DNA of 64,000 nucleotides from positions 48,127 to 112,126 of the forward strand of contig JBKBUF010000015.1 of the NCBI GenBank assembly GCA_046290815.1. Direction: 5' to 3'. Source of the DNA: JBKBUF01 sp046290815. GTDB lineage: Bacteria > Bacteroidota > Bacteroidia > Cytophagales > Cytophagaceae. The notes below the pieces were generated by a model that was not told where the DNA came from, did no database searches, and worked only from the letters and a program-made list of their open reading frames with translations. The position numbers were made by a program, and so were the translations under genes. Below are positions 7,673-16,479 of the stretch, piece after piece. Position 1 is the stretch's first letter. Each line of letters opens with the position of its first letter.

Positions 7673-9148
7673 ATGTTTTTATCTAAATACCGTATTCTGA
7701 TTTGTTTTTTGATATGGTTGTCCTGCAGAAATAGTGTACAAGCTCAGCTTATCAGAGAAAGCGCCGAAGTAATGCCCCAGCCCAGGTTAACAGAATATGT
7801 AAAAACTGACTTAATGCCGGATCAATTTGGGATTTACCCAGGCGCAGTAATGCCTTTTGGAATGGTTACAGCAGGACCTTTTAATGATAGTAGCAAAATT
7901 AACGGGTATAATAGGGATAAGCAAGGCACACATGGCTTCTCCATAAAAACTCCGGAGGTTGACGGATGCTATAGATTCGGTGGCTTAAGGATTAATTTAT
8001 CTACAAAGGATTCAGTTGGGTTTGGCAGAGAAATGTATACGGAAGAAGTTTTCAAACCAGGATATTATTCCGCCTTTAGCGATCAACAATTTATAAAAGC
8101 TGAATTCACGACTTCTTACAGAACAGCTATTGGCAGATTCACATCTGATCATGATGTTATTTATGTCCAAATAGCAATTGGAGATGGAATAAAAAATTTA
8201 AATATTATTTCATCCAATGAAACATCAGGGTATTATCAAAAACAAAACATTTGTGACAGCACAAATCAAAAGGTCTTCTTTTATATACAATTTAATATTC
8301 CATTTTCCGGATATAAGTCTTGCAAGGATGGTTCAGGTCAGACTTCAGTCACTTTTTCATTTAATAATATATCCGGCAAAGAATTAATGATGAAAACAGG
8401 TTTATCATTTGTAAGTATTTCCAATGCACAGAAAAACCTTGAAGAGGAACTGGAAAATTATGAGTTTGGAAAAGTAAAAGACGATGCAGGATTTGAATGG
8501 GAGAAAAAACTTTCTACACTAAAAGTAAAAGGAGGCAAAGAAGATAATAAAACAGAGCTATATACTCTTTTATATCAAATAATGATACAAGTAAATCTAA
8601 TAAATGATGTAAATGGTGAATATATTAATGGAAGAGGAATATTAGAAAAAGATGAAGAAAACAGAAAGTATAATATAATTAGCCTTCGCAAATACTATCA
8701 ATACATGCAACCCCTAATCCAACTTACATATCCGGAGCTTCATGAAGAAATTATAAAAAACTTGAGCGAAAGAAATATACTGGATAGTATTAATAATCTA
8801 CCAAATAAAGGGGAATTAACACTTAATATTGAAATACAAAATCGGCTTGTAGTTTCCCAAATACTCGGATTTCTAGGCCTTTCAGTTAATCCTGAGGATC
8901 CTTCCAGATTTCATCTCAAGATCCCAGAGTTTGAAAAAATTATTTTCAAGCCAATTGTAAACAATTTACCTGAAAAACAGTTTACCATCGAAACACGAAA
9001 TACCGATTCCCGGTCTATAACTTATATTCAATCCGTAATATTAAATGGTGGGAATCATTCCACAAAAGAAATCCTGCTAAATGACATTGCAAAAGGCGGA
9101 AAAATGCTTATAATCACAGGAAAAAAAAGATTAACAAACCATCGTTAA
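7673..9148 (+). CDS. Secreted GH92-like protein lacking the catalytic core
   Basis: 491 residues from the ATG at 7673, which gives a clean signal peptide ending SVQA-Q; an upstream TTG would bury it. The N-terminal half follows the GH92 alpha-mannosidase beta-sandwich domain: IYPGAVMPFGMV, KQGTHGFSIK, FKPGYYSAF, and an ELYTLLYQIM...DVNGEY stretch. The end also follows the family: QILGFLGLSVNPEDPSRF, FTIETRN, TYIQSVILNG and DIAKGGKMLI. GH92 enzymes are usually over 700 residues. Here the barrel segment that should carry the catalytic acid and paired aspartates is missing between about residues 375 and 400. So I infer a non-catalytic, perhaps sugar-binding, pseudoenzyme of the periplasm or cell surface. 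There is no frameshift: the frame is intact. Confidence 0.7.
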   Translation: MFLSKYRILICFLIWLSCRNSVQAQLIRESAEVMPQPRLTEYVKTDLMPDQFGIYPGAVMPFGMVTAGPFNDSSKINGYNRDKQGTHGFSIKTPEVDGCYRFGGLRINLSTKDSVGFGREMYTEEVFKPGYYSAFSDQQFIKAEFTTSYRTAIGRFTSDHDVIYVQIAIGDGIKNLNIISSNETSGYYQKQNICDSTNQKVFFYIQFNIPFSGYKSCKDGSGQTSVTFSFNNISGKELMMKTGLSFVSISNAQKNLEEELENYEFGKVKDDAGFEWEKKLSTLKVKGGKEDNKTELYTLLYQIMIQVNLINDVNGEYINGRGILEKDEENRKYNIISLRKYYQYMQPLIQLTYPELHEEIIKNLSERNILDSINNLPNKGELTLNIEIQNRLVVSQILGFLGLSVNPEDPSRFHLKIPEFEKIIFKPIVNNLPEKQFTIETRNTDSRSITYIQSVILNGGNHSTKEILLNDIAKGGKMLIITGKKRLTNHR

Positions 9149-9156
9149 AATAAAAT

Positions 9157-9411
9157 ATGGAATTATCACAAACATTTCAGGATGCGGTAACCCGTTCACG
9201 TAATTTACCGGATCAGTCAAACGAAAATTTACTTAGTTTATATAGTCTTTACAAACAAGCTACTGAAGGTGATGTAAACATCGAAAAGCCAACCAATTTT
9301 TTTGATTTGAAAGGTATAGCCAAATACAATGCCTGGGAAAGTCTGAAAGGAATGTCAAAGGAAGAAGCCATGAAAAAATATATTGAGCTCGTTAATAACC
9401 TGGGCAAATAA
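9157..9411 (+). CDS. Acyl-CoA-binding protein (ACBP)
   Basis: 84 residues, the standard length of the four-helix ACBP family. Visible signatures are FQDAVTRSRNLP, the acyl-CoA contact LYSLYKQATEGDV, FDLKGIAKYNAWESLKGMSKEEAMKKYI. It binds long-chain acyl-CoA in the cytosol and buffers or delivers it. ACBPs are common in eukaryotes and occur in only some bacteria, including Bacteroidota. It starts 8 bases after the GH92-like gene and 27 bases before the first receiver gene, so these may be co-transcribed. Confidence 0.93.
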   Translation: MELSQTFQDAVTRSRNLPDQSNENLLSLYSLYKQATEGDVNIEKPTNFFDLKGIAKYNAWESLKGMSKEEAMKKYIELVNNLGK

Positions 9412-9438
9412 TTATTATTTTTTTCACACTCATTAGGT

Positions 9439-9831
9439 ATGTATATGTTTAAAAATGTTTTGCTTGTCGACGATGATTATGTAAGTAATTTTATAGCTGA
9501 CCACCTGCTTAACAAGTTAAATGTTTGTGATAATGTAACATTTTGCAGGAACGGAGATGAGGCTTTGAAATATTTAAACGACTGCGGGGATGATTTTCCG
9601 GAACTTATCCTATTGGATATAAATATGCCGGTGATGGATGGATTTGAATTTATCGAAACTTTTCAACAACTAAATTTGGACAAAAAGAAAACCAGGATTA
9701 TCATTTACACCAGCACCTTTAGCAAAAAAGACATTGAAGTATTACAAAATATTGGGTTTAAAGATTTTATCATAAAGCCTCTGACAGAAGAAAAACTTAA
9801 GGATATTCTAAAACTTTTCAGCACCAATTAG
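9439..9831 (+). CDS. CheY-like stand-alone response regulator receiver 1
   Basis: 130 residues, receiver domain only. The acidic pocket is LLVDDD, the phospho-acceptor lies in LILLDINMP, the switch Ser/Thr in IIYTST and the conserved Lys in FIIKPLTEEKL. No output domain follows, so it must act by protein contact or phosphotransfer. A second ATG 6 bases downstream is an equally good start. It is the first of four related receivers at this locus; the closest in sequence is receiver 2. Confidence 0.93.
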   Translation: MYMFKNVLLVDDDYVSNFIADHLLNKLNVCDNVTFCRNGDEALKYLNDCGDDFPELILLDINMPVMDGFEFIETFQQLNLDKKKTRIIIYTSTFSKKDIEVLQNIGFKDFIIKPLTEEKLKDILKLFSTN

Positions 9832-9862
9832 GTTAAATTTTTAGAATTAACTTAATTGAAAA

Positions 9863-10255
9863 ATGCCCTATTTTAACTCGATTTTATTAGTTGATGACGA
9901 TTATGTCAACAACTTCCTTACAGAGAGAACTCTGAGAAAGTCAAATATAGCGCGTGAAATTAAAACTGTCCGTAACGGAGAAGAAGCCTTAACTTACCTC
10001 ACTGAATTGAAAAACCGTTGTCCGGAATTAATCCTGTTGGATATAAACATGCCTGAGATGAATGGCATTGAATTTTTGAAAAACTTTAAAAGAATGGTAT
10101 TGGAAAAGAATATAAGAGTGATTCTTCTTACCAGTTCAGTAAGTCCGAAAGACAGGGAAGTTCTTTCCAGCCTAGGGTATGATGACATTATGATCAAACC
10201 TTTTACAGATGAAAAATTGTTATATATTCTGAAGAAAGAATTGGTCAATAAGTAA
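9863..10255 (+). CDS. CheY-like stand-alone response regulator receiver 2
   Basis: 130 residues, receiver only: ILLVDDDYVNNF, phospho-acceptor strand LILLDINMPEMNG, ILLTSS and MIKPFTDEKL. All phosphorylation residues are present. It shares the VDDDYVxNF opening with receiver 1, pointing to tandem duplication. The start ATG directly precedes the first strand. No histidine kinase is encoded nearby. Confidence 0.93.
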   Translation: MPYFNSILLVDDDYVNNFLTERTLRKSNIAREIKTVRNGEEALTYLTELKNRCPELILLDINMPEMNGIEFLKNFKRMVLEKNIRVILLTSSVSPKDREVLSSLGYDDIMIKPFTDEKLLYILKKELVNK

Positions 10256-10299
10256 AATATTAATTGCCCGCCAGAGAAAAACCCAGGCAGGTTAATAAA

Positions 10300-10719
10300 A
10301 TGGAAAAAGTTAATAGTATATTGTTGGTCGAGGACGACAGCATCACAAATTTTATTAATGACAGATTGCTGAAAAACCTGAAGGTAGCAAATGAAGTACA
10401 TATTGCTACAAACGGGCAGGAGGCACTCAATGTAATTAATACAAAGCTAAAAGAAGATCGTCCATTACCGGAGCTGATTCTTTTGGATCTTAACATGCCG
10501 GTAATGGACGGTTTTGAATTTTTGCAGCAATTCAAAAAAATTCCATCTGAAAAAAAAGACAATTCACTCGTCATAGTATTAACAACTTCTACTCATAATA
10601 ACGACCTTAAAAAGCTTGAAGACGCAGGGAATGTAGATTATCTGAACAAACCCTTGACAAGAGACAAAATACTTTCAGTGATGTCAAAGTATTTCCCACA
10701 GAGTTGCAAAGCTTGTTAA
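10300..10719 (+). CDS. CheY-like stand-alone response regulator receiver 3
   Basis: 139 residues from the ATG at 10300; a TTG 36 bases upstream would add residues that no sibling has. The pocket reads LLVEDDSITNF (Glu-Asp-Asp), acceptor LILLDLNMPVMDG, switch VLTTSTHN and YLNKPLTRDKI. A loop after helix 2 (TKLKEDRPLP) makes it slightly longer than the siblings, and it ends in a short SCKAC tail. Receiver only, cytosolic. Confidence 0.92.
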   Translation: MEKVNSILLVEDDSITNFINDRLLKNLKVANEVHIATNGQEALNVINTKLKEDRPLPELILLDLNMPVMDGFEFLQQFKKIPSEKKDNSLVIVLTTSTHNNDLKKLEDAGNVDYLNKPLTRDKILSVMSKYFPQSCKAC

Positions 10720-10794
10720 GAGGTCAGGAAATTCGCTTTTTAGAATTTTTGTTTCGCTTATTTTGTTTTATTATTGTTTTATTCCTGAAACAAT

Positions 10795-11199
10795 ATGTCT
10801 GTTTTAACTTCTATTCTTGCCTGCAAATGCCCCAAATGCCATCAGGGAGACCTTTTTGTGTATAAAAATCCATATAAGATTTCGGGCATAACTAAGATGC
10901 CTGAAAATTGCCATTATTGTGGTCAAAGGACGGAACCGGAAGTAGGGTTTTATTTTGGCTCTATGTATGTTAGTTATGGACTTTGTGTTGGAGTTTCGAT
11001 TTTCATTTTTATACTCACCGAATTTATCATCAAGCTCCCTCCCTATTCCTTCATGGTGGTAAATACCTTAGCATTATTGTTATTATGGCCTATGGTTTTC
11101 AGATATGCAAGGGTGATGTATTTGTATTTATTTGTAAGACATGATCCAGATGCTATAATAAAGTTCCATAATTCTAAAAATCAGACAAAGTTAAACTAA
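10795..11199 (+). CDS. DUF983 family membrane protein with zinc-ribbon-like cysteines
   Basis: 134 residues. Two CxxC pairs at the N-terminus (CPKC and CHYC) could form a zinc ribbon, followed by the family signature EPEVGFYFGSMYVSYG and two membrane helices (about residues 62-83 and 88-106). DUF983 proteins are short inner-membrane proteins of unknown role widespread in Bacteroidota and Alphaproteobacteria. It interrupts the run of receiver genes with about 75 bases before it and 44 after it, so it may have its own promoter. Confidence 0.88.
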   Translation: MSVLTSILACKCPKCHQGDLFVYKNPYKISGITKMPENCHYCGQRTEPEVGFYFGSMYVSYGLCVGVSIFIFILTEFIIKLPPYSFMVVNTLALLLLWPMVFRYARVMYLYLFVRHDPDAIIKFHNSKNQTKLN

Positions 11200-11234
11200 A
11201 AAAATTAGCGCCGTGTTTTGAATTTGAGTTAAAG

Positions 11235-11241
11235 AAGGAGG
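11235..11241 (+). promoter_or_regulatory. Strong Shine-Dalgarno-like AAGGAGG before receiver 4
   Basis: AAGGAGG ends 2 bases before the ATG at 11244. Such a site is unusual here, as most genes in the window have AT-rich leaders without one, and the spacing is shorter than usual, so its effect is uncertain. Confidence 0.5.
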
Positions 11242-11243
11242 AT

Positions 11244-11645
11244 ATGCAGAAGGTAAACTGCGTTTTATTGGTAGATGATGATGAGGTTACAAACTATCTT
11301 TCTGAGAGAGTAATAAAGAAAATTGATCTCTCCAGAACTATAAAGAAAACTCAAAACGGAGAAGATGCCTTACTGTACCTTACAAAGCATTGTTGTAATT
11401 TCGATGATATATACTTTCCTGAATTAATTATTCTGGACAATCAAATGCCCGAAATGAACGGCATTGAATTTTTACAATCCATCAATCAAATCAATCTTAA
11501 TGCCAGTAACAGAATAAAAATAATTGTATTAACTGCTTTTCCGAATAAGAAAGATGAGGAGACGATGCGCAAGCTTGGCATTAAAGCATTAATTCAAAAG
11601 CCACTCACAGAAGAAAAACTTTCAAAAGTAATAGCTGAGATTTAG
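11244..11645 (+). CDS. CheY-like stand-alone response regulator receiver 4
   Basis: 133 residues, receiver only: LLVDDDEVTNYL, acceptor strand LIILDNQMPEMNG, VLTAFPNK and ALIQKPLTEEKL. The residues after the acceptor Asp are Asn-Gln instead of the Ile/Leu-Asn of its siblings, but the phosphorylation site is intact. It has diverged more than receivers 1 and 2 and lies beyond the DUF983 gene. It ends 3 bases from the convergent cargo-protein gene. Confidence 0.92.
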   Translation: MQKVNCVLLVDDDEVTNYLSERVIKKIDLSRTIKKTQNGEDALLYLTKHCCNFDDIYFPELIILDNQMPEMNGIEFLQSINQINLNASNRIKIIVLTAFPNKKDEETMRKLGIKALIQKPLTEEKLSKVIAEI

Positions 11646-11648
11646 ATT

Positions 11649-14600
11649 TTATCTTAGCACATGCACCCAACCTTTACAATGCGCCCCTCTGGGTGAGGTA
11701 AGCAAGTAATAATACACCCCTTCCGGTAAACTTTCACCTTTCCATGAGTGGTCATAATCTTCTTTTCTGAAGACAGGTTCTCCCCAACGATTGAAAACTT
11801 CAAAAGTCCAACCTTTGCCTATTCCTGAAACATAATAGTTATCATTAAAGCCATCCCCATTAGGAGTGATAAGGTTAGGTAAAAAGATCTTTTCAATCCT
11901 GACTTTAATCGTATCTGTTTCTTCGCAATTCTGAGAAAACTTTTTCACCACCACACTATATTCACCAAAATTTTGATATACATGTAAAGGCTCTCTTTCA
12001 GTGCTTGTATTTCCATCACCAAAATCCCATAAAAATGTTCCGCCTTCAGTATTGTTCAAGAATTTTATCATAGGAGGGCCTGTACATTCGGTTACATTGT
12101 CAGCACCTGCTTTCAAATCCCCAACTACATCTATGGTCACTTCTCTGTATGCTCTGCAATTATTGGTATCTCGTATGGAAACCTTGTAAGTAATTTTTTC
12201 CATTGGAAAAACTTTAGGACTGGAGATTGAAGTAGATGAGATAAATTTATCCGGTGACCACTGGTAAGTATTTCCTTTTGTTTCCGGTTGTACAAACAAT
12301 TGCAGAGTATCTCCCACACAAATTGTATCAGAAGGTGTCACAAAAGGATCTAATTTAAAAACCAATATGGTATCTGTTGCTTCCCCCTCTATACACGAAA
12401 GAGCATCGGAAGAACGAAGGCGGATAATATATTTTCCTGCTTCGGAATAGGTATGGGTTACGATGGAAGAATTAGAAGTTAAAGTTGTACCATCCCCAAA
12501 GTCCCATATCATATTTCCAACAGAAGACCCTTTATTTTCTGCTGTGATTGTTAAAGGAGCACATCCGGGGCTTGGAGTGGCTATAATAGCTGAAATCATT
12601 GCCTGCATTTCGATCTTAAATGCAGCATTGGTACAACTGTTATTATTCGGATGTTCAGCAGGAGCCCAAACGCCTGGTGTCGTAGGAAACAAATTACTGC
12701 TTCTGCAGTCAGCACAAACAGCCTGATAAATGGTACCGTTTTTATGAAACCTGCTTGTACCTCCGTCCACATGGTCATCAATTCCGAATGCGAATGGATT
12801 ATAAGCACCATAAAAGCTACCGAATAAAAGAGAATTTGCGTCTCTCTCTAAAATCATCAAATAAAAATCGGAGCCATCTGTTCTCGTCCGGAAAGCATTA
12901 GAAGTCGTTGGCAAGCCATGTGTACCAGTGGCACTATTTGTAGCTTCTCCCCATCCCGCAACATAAATATTTTCACAATCATTTACGAGAAATGCTGTAG
13001 GCGCAATATTGCGTGTTCTGAAACCTGAACCAAAGATTGTTGAGAAAATGGTAGTAGATAATGTAGGATCCAGCTTGTGAATAAATTGGCCGCTATTGGG
13101 GTTAGAATATTTCGCGTTTACAACCGGATAAACACCGAGTGTCTGGCCTAGAATATATACATTATCCGCTTCATCTAACTGCACAAAATATGACTGATCG
13201 ATATTTGAGGTACCAATATAGGTGCTATACAGTAAAGTTTTTCCATCATTGCTTATCCAGCTTACAAAGCCATCTGTATAACCCTGCCAGTTTGTTTTAT
13301 GTGTCCCTGATGTAACAGGAAAAGAATTTGAGTTTGTACCTCCCGTCACAACAACATTTCCATTCTTTCCAACTTGTATAGAATAACATGCGGACTCATT
13401 GGTTGAGCCTAGGTATGTTGCCCATAAAAGTTGAGTAAGTCCGGGATTAAATTTGGCTATCACTCCATCTCTTGCCCCTTTTCTGTCAGGCTGATATGAT
13501 CCTGAAGTTCTTGGAATATCAGAAGAGGATGTGTGTGATGCGATATATATATTTTCATCCTTATCTAAAATAATTTCACCCCTGAACGAATCTGCATAAT
13601 TGTGATGTAATGCACTATTGATATCATATACACCGTCATTGCCGGAACCGCCGAAGAAAGTACCTCCGGCAAGAGCAGTACCATTGTTATTAAGCTTGAC
13701 TATAAAAATATCCGAACCCCGGGTAAAACTGAAAAGAGACATTTGCCATGGAGTCATGTTAAACCCTCCATTAAAACTCCTGTCATATCCATTAAAAGCT
13801 AGAGGAAAATCTGCTGATCCGGTACTTCCCATAATAAGAAGCTCATTATTTTGGGTAACTATCATACTGTGCGGACAGTCTAAGCCGGTTCCGCCTAAAT
13901 AAGTAGCGTATAATCTTTGCTTACCATCCGAACTGAATTTCATTATAGCTACATCGCAGGCACCTGAAAAGTCAGTTTGAAAGGCGCCAAAAGAAACAGG
14001 ATAGCCCAATTCAAAAGCAATGCCTCCCGAATACAGATTTCCGCTCTCATCGAACGTAGCTGTAAACCCCCAATTATTGGCCGCGGAACCTGTATAAGTA
14101 GAAAAGATAATAGTAGGATCTATGATCAGATCATAAGTAGAATCATAACCATCAGGGAAATTAAAGCTCAAGTTATTTCCGTTCAGTTTATATTCTGTTT
14201 TGATGTATTTTTTTATTCCATTTATTACCTGCCAGGAGACAGGTTTTTCCTCAATTAAAGTAATTATACTATTAAAGAGGTATAATGATCCATTGATAAT
14301 TTTTATGGAATCAAGACCCTGATAAATGAAGTTGATTAAATCTGCATCAGCTCCGGATTTTAAAAGAAAGCTATACTTCAGATCCTGATTTAAATCTTCG
14401 AACAACAAATCAATGCCGGGGTAAAGGTTTTTATAATTCAATCGTGAGTAACTTTTTACTCCTGACACCCATTTATCCGGAGAATCCTTAAAATAGCTGG
14501 TAGGATAATGTGCAGGAGAATCACCTTCCGGCTCAGTTTGCTGCGATCCTATAAAACTCACTTTATATGCGTGTGCTTTACCTTGTTTGTGCTGATGTTC

Positions 14601-14846
14601 ATCGGAGTTTTTGTGTTTACCACTTTTTTCTTCATGAGAATGGCCATGTTCGAAATTAGTCAGCAATACAGTGTATGCGTTTTTCTCAAAAAACATTCTG
14701 CCTGAAGACAAATCAGCTGCATATAAGGCTTTTTTGTCCCACTGCCCTTTATTCTCTATGAATCTGAAAGAACTATTTTGGTCTGATGCAGAAAGCCGGA
14801 TAAGGAAAAAAAAATTGATAAAACAAAAAATAAAAAAATGTCTCAT
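11649..14846 (-). CDS. Large T9SS type B cargo protein with SBBP and PKD domains
   Basis: 1065 residues. A signal peptide (hydrophobic stretch ending near RLSAS) leads into an N-terminal domain common to such proteins (FRFIENKGQWDKKALYAADL). SBBP-type beta-propeller repeats follow (e.g. ATYLGGTGLDCPHSM, WATYLGSTNESACYS, VTGGTNS), then two PKD domains (IWDFGDGTTL, LWDFGDGNTS) with an Ig-like segment between, and the gliding-associated C-terminal domain NLITPNGDGFNDNYY...FNRWGEPVF. It should cross the outer membrane by T9SS and stay at the surface. A His-rich insertion lies near residues 67-93. The ligand is unknown. Confidence 0.9.
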   Translation of the reverse strand: MRHFFIFCFINFFFLIRLSASDQNSSFRFIENKGQWDKKALYAADLSSGRMFFEKNAYTVLLTNFEHGHSHEEKSGKHKNSDEHQHKQGKAHAYKVSFIGSQQTEPEGDSPAHYPTSYFKDSPDKWVSGVKSYSRLNYKNLYPGIDLLFEDLNQDLKYSFLLKSGADADLINFIYQGLDSIKIINGSLYLFNSIITLIEEKPVSWQVINGIKKYIKTEYKLNGNNLSFNFPDGYDSTYDLIIDPTIIFSTYTGSAANNWGFTATFDESGNLYSGGIAFELGYPVSFGAFQTDFSGACDVAIMKFSSDGKQRLYATYLGGTGLDCPHSMIVTQNNELLIMGSTGSADFPLAFNGYDRSFNGGFNMTPWQMSLFSFTRGSDIFIVKLNNNGTALAGGTFFGGSGNDGVYDINSALHHNYADSFRGEIILDKDENIYIASHTSSSDIPRTSGSYQPDRKGARDGVIAKFNPGLTQLLWATYLGSTNESACYSIQVGKNGNVVVTGGTNSNSFPVTSGTHKTNWQGYTDGFVSWISNDGKTLLYSTYIGTSNIDQSYFVQLDEADNVYILGQTLGVYPVVNAKYSNPNSGQFIHKLDPTLSTTIFSTIFGSGFRTRNIAPTAFLVNDCENIYVAGWGEATNSATGTHGLPTTSNAFRTRTDGSDFYLMILERDANSLLFGSFYGAYNPFAFGIDDHVDGGTSRFHKNGTIYQAVCADCRSSNLFPTTPGVWAPAEHPNNNSCTNAAFKIEMQAMISAIIATPSPGCAPLTITAENKGSSVGNMIWDFGDGTTLTSNSSIVTHTYSEAGKYIIRLRSSDALSCIEGEATDTILVFKLDPFVTPSDTICVGDTLQLFVQPETKGNTYQWSPDKFISSTSISSPKVFPMEKITYKVSIRDTNNCRAYREVTIDVVGDLKAGADNVTECTGPPMIKFLNNTEGGTFLWDFGDGNTSTEREPLHVYQNFGEYSVVVKKFSQNCEETDTIKVRIEKIFLPNLITPNGDGFNDNYYVSGIGKGWTFEVFNRWGEPVFRKEDYDHSWKGESLPEGVYYYLLTSPRGAHCKGWVHVLR

Positions 14847-14857
14847 AAGCAGACTAT

Positions 14858-15172
14858 TTATAGAAAAACAATATCTTCAACAACTGCTGTGCCTGCCTCC
14901 TTGTTAAGCATTTGGATCATTTTTGTTTTAGACATTGACAATTCATGTTTTAAAGGGGCAGAATTAATTTTAACAAAAAGTCTGCCACCATTCATATAGA
15001 TCTCCTCAGTTCTGGAAGAAATGGTTTTCCCCATCACTTTTTCCCAGCTGGTTACTACAGAGGTTTGGTTAATTTTACCTTTAAGTTTGTAAACATTTAA
15101 TAAATCTTCAATTACATCGCCCAAAGGACTGATGTCTGATTTTCTTGAAGTAGGAGACACATATTTTTTCAT
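14858..15172 (-). CDS. DUF721 family protein (DciA-like)
   Basis: 104 residues from the ATG at 15172, which begins 4 bases after the recF stop; an alternative ATG 24 bases upstream overlaps recF. Family signatures are PLGDVIEDLLNVYKL, VVTSWEKVMGK, RTEEIYMNGGRLFVKI and SAPLKHELSMSK. DUF721 proteins are small nucleic-acid-associated proteins, and the DciA branch loads the replicative helicase. The recF-DUF721 neighbourhood is common in Bacteroidota and supports a role in replication or repair. Whether it acts as a helicase loader here is inference. Confidence 0.85.
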   Translation of the reverse strand: MKKYVSPTSRKSDISPLGDVIEDLLNVYKLKGKINQTSVVTSWEKVMGKTISSRTEEIYMNGGRLFVKINSAPLKHELSMSKTKMIQMLNKEAGTAVVEDIVFL

Positions 15173-15176
15173 AATT

Positions 15177-16316
15177 CTATTGGCCCTGTTTATCATCTAT
15201 CAACTGTACCCGGCCGTTTTCTACTTTAAATATACGCAAATCGGAGGATAATCCCTCTAAAAGCTGCCTGCTTCTTCCCAATCTGGCTTCAGTGATAAAA
15301 AGTTGACCAAACTTCTTGTTACCAATCATTTGAAGAAGTTTTTCAATTCTTTTTTCATCCAATTTATCAAAAATATCATCCAGCAAAAGCAACGGGCAAA
15401 GCTCCTTTTTCTTTTGTATTATATCGTATTGACCAAGTTTAAGCCCTATTACAAAGCTCTTTTGTTGGCCCTGTGATCCCAAATTCTTTATGGGAAGATC
15501 TTTCAATAGGAAATTATAATCATCTCTGTGAACACCGGTAGTGGTTCTTTCCAACACAATATCTTTTTCCCTTGATTTTTTTAATAAATCTCCAAAATTT
15601 TGAGATGTCAACTGACTTTCATAAACAAGATTTACCTGTTCAGCCTTATCTGAGATCTCATCATAATTTTTATGAAAGAAAGGTAAAAATTCCTTAATAA
15701 AATCTTTTCTTGACTTATGAATTTTTTGTCCAAATGGAATAATTTGTGAATCGTAACTTTCCAATAAATCAAAATCTGTTTTACCTGATTCTCTGAATTT
15801 TTTAAGTGAGGAATTTCTTTGTTTTAAAAAGTGGTTATAATGAATCAGATCATTGAGGTAATTGCTATCCAACTGAGACAAGATACTGTCAAAAAACTTT
15901 CTTCTTTCTTCTGAGCCTTCTCTTATCAAATCCGTGTCATATGGAGTAATCAGCACTACAGGGAATTTCCCTATGTGCTCCGTAATTTTCTCATAAGGCT
16001 TTTTGTCAATTTTCAGGACTTTTTTCTGGCCTTGCTGAAAACTGCATTGGACCAGATGATTACCGGCGCCTCCGGAGATATTACAGGAAACCAAGAAATA
16101 GGGATGGCCATGCATAATGCATTGACTATCAGAAAGATTAAATGCACTTTTGCTTACAGAAATAAAATGAATGGCATCGAGCAAATTGGTTTTGCCACTC
16201 CCGTTTTGGCCGGTAAGAATGTTAATTTCAGGAGAAAACAACAGGGTAGCCTCTTCGTAATTTTTAAAATTCAGAAGCTGAAGTTTTTCAATGTAAATTG
16301 TATTTTTCGAAGTCAT
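15177..16316 (-). CDS. recF: DNA replication and repair protein RecF
   Basis: 379 residues. SMC/ABC-type ATPase: the N-terminal strand IEKLQLLNFKNYEEATL, Walker A GQNGSGKTNLLDAI, the Q-loop region, ABC signature LGSQGQQKSFVIGLKL and Walker B LLLLDDIFDKLDEKR. RecF works with RecO and RecR to load RecA at gaps in single-stranded DNA. Length and motifs are normal. It is translationally close to the downstream DUF721 gene. Upstream lies the divergent pdhA. Confidence 0.95.
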   Translation of the reverse strand: MTSKNTIYIEKLQLLNFKNYEEATLLFSPEINILTGQNGSGKTNLLDAIHFISVSKSAFNLSDSQCIMHGHPYFLVSCNISGGAGNHLVQCSFQQGQKKVLKIDKKPYEKITEHIGKFPVVLITPYDTDLIREGSEERRKFFDSILSQLDSNYLNDLIHYNHFLKQRNSSLKKFRESGKTDFDLLESYDSQIIPFGQKIHKSRKDFIKEFLPFFHKNYDEISDKAEQVNLVYESQLTSQNFGDLLKKSREKDIVLERTTTGVHRDDYNFLLKDLPIKNLGSQGQQKSFVIGLKLGQYDIIQKKKELCPLLLLDDIFDKLDEKRIEKLLQMIGNKKFGQLFITEARLGRSRQLLEGLSSDLRIFKVENGRVQLIDDKQGQ

Positions 16317-16479
16317 TCCCCAGGTGCAAGTTCCGGAATTTTTTCCTTAAATGCTTTGCAAATCAGTTTTAAATAAACAAATCCTGAATTCATTCCTGGT
16401 ATAAAACCCTCACAGAAATAATTTTATTGGAAATTGAATGTTGTTTATTAATTTCGCGTACTTAAATGAAATAGCAATT

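Noticed and set aside
15177..16316. Considered whether recF marks the replication origin
   Set aside because: No dnaA or dnaN gene and no DnaA-box cluster is seen nearby; recF is often away from the origin in Bacteroidota.
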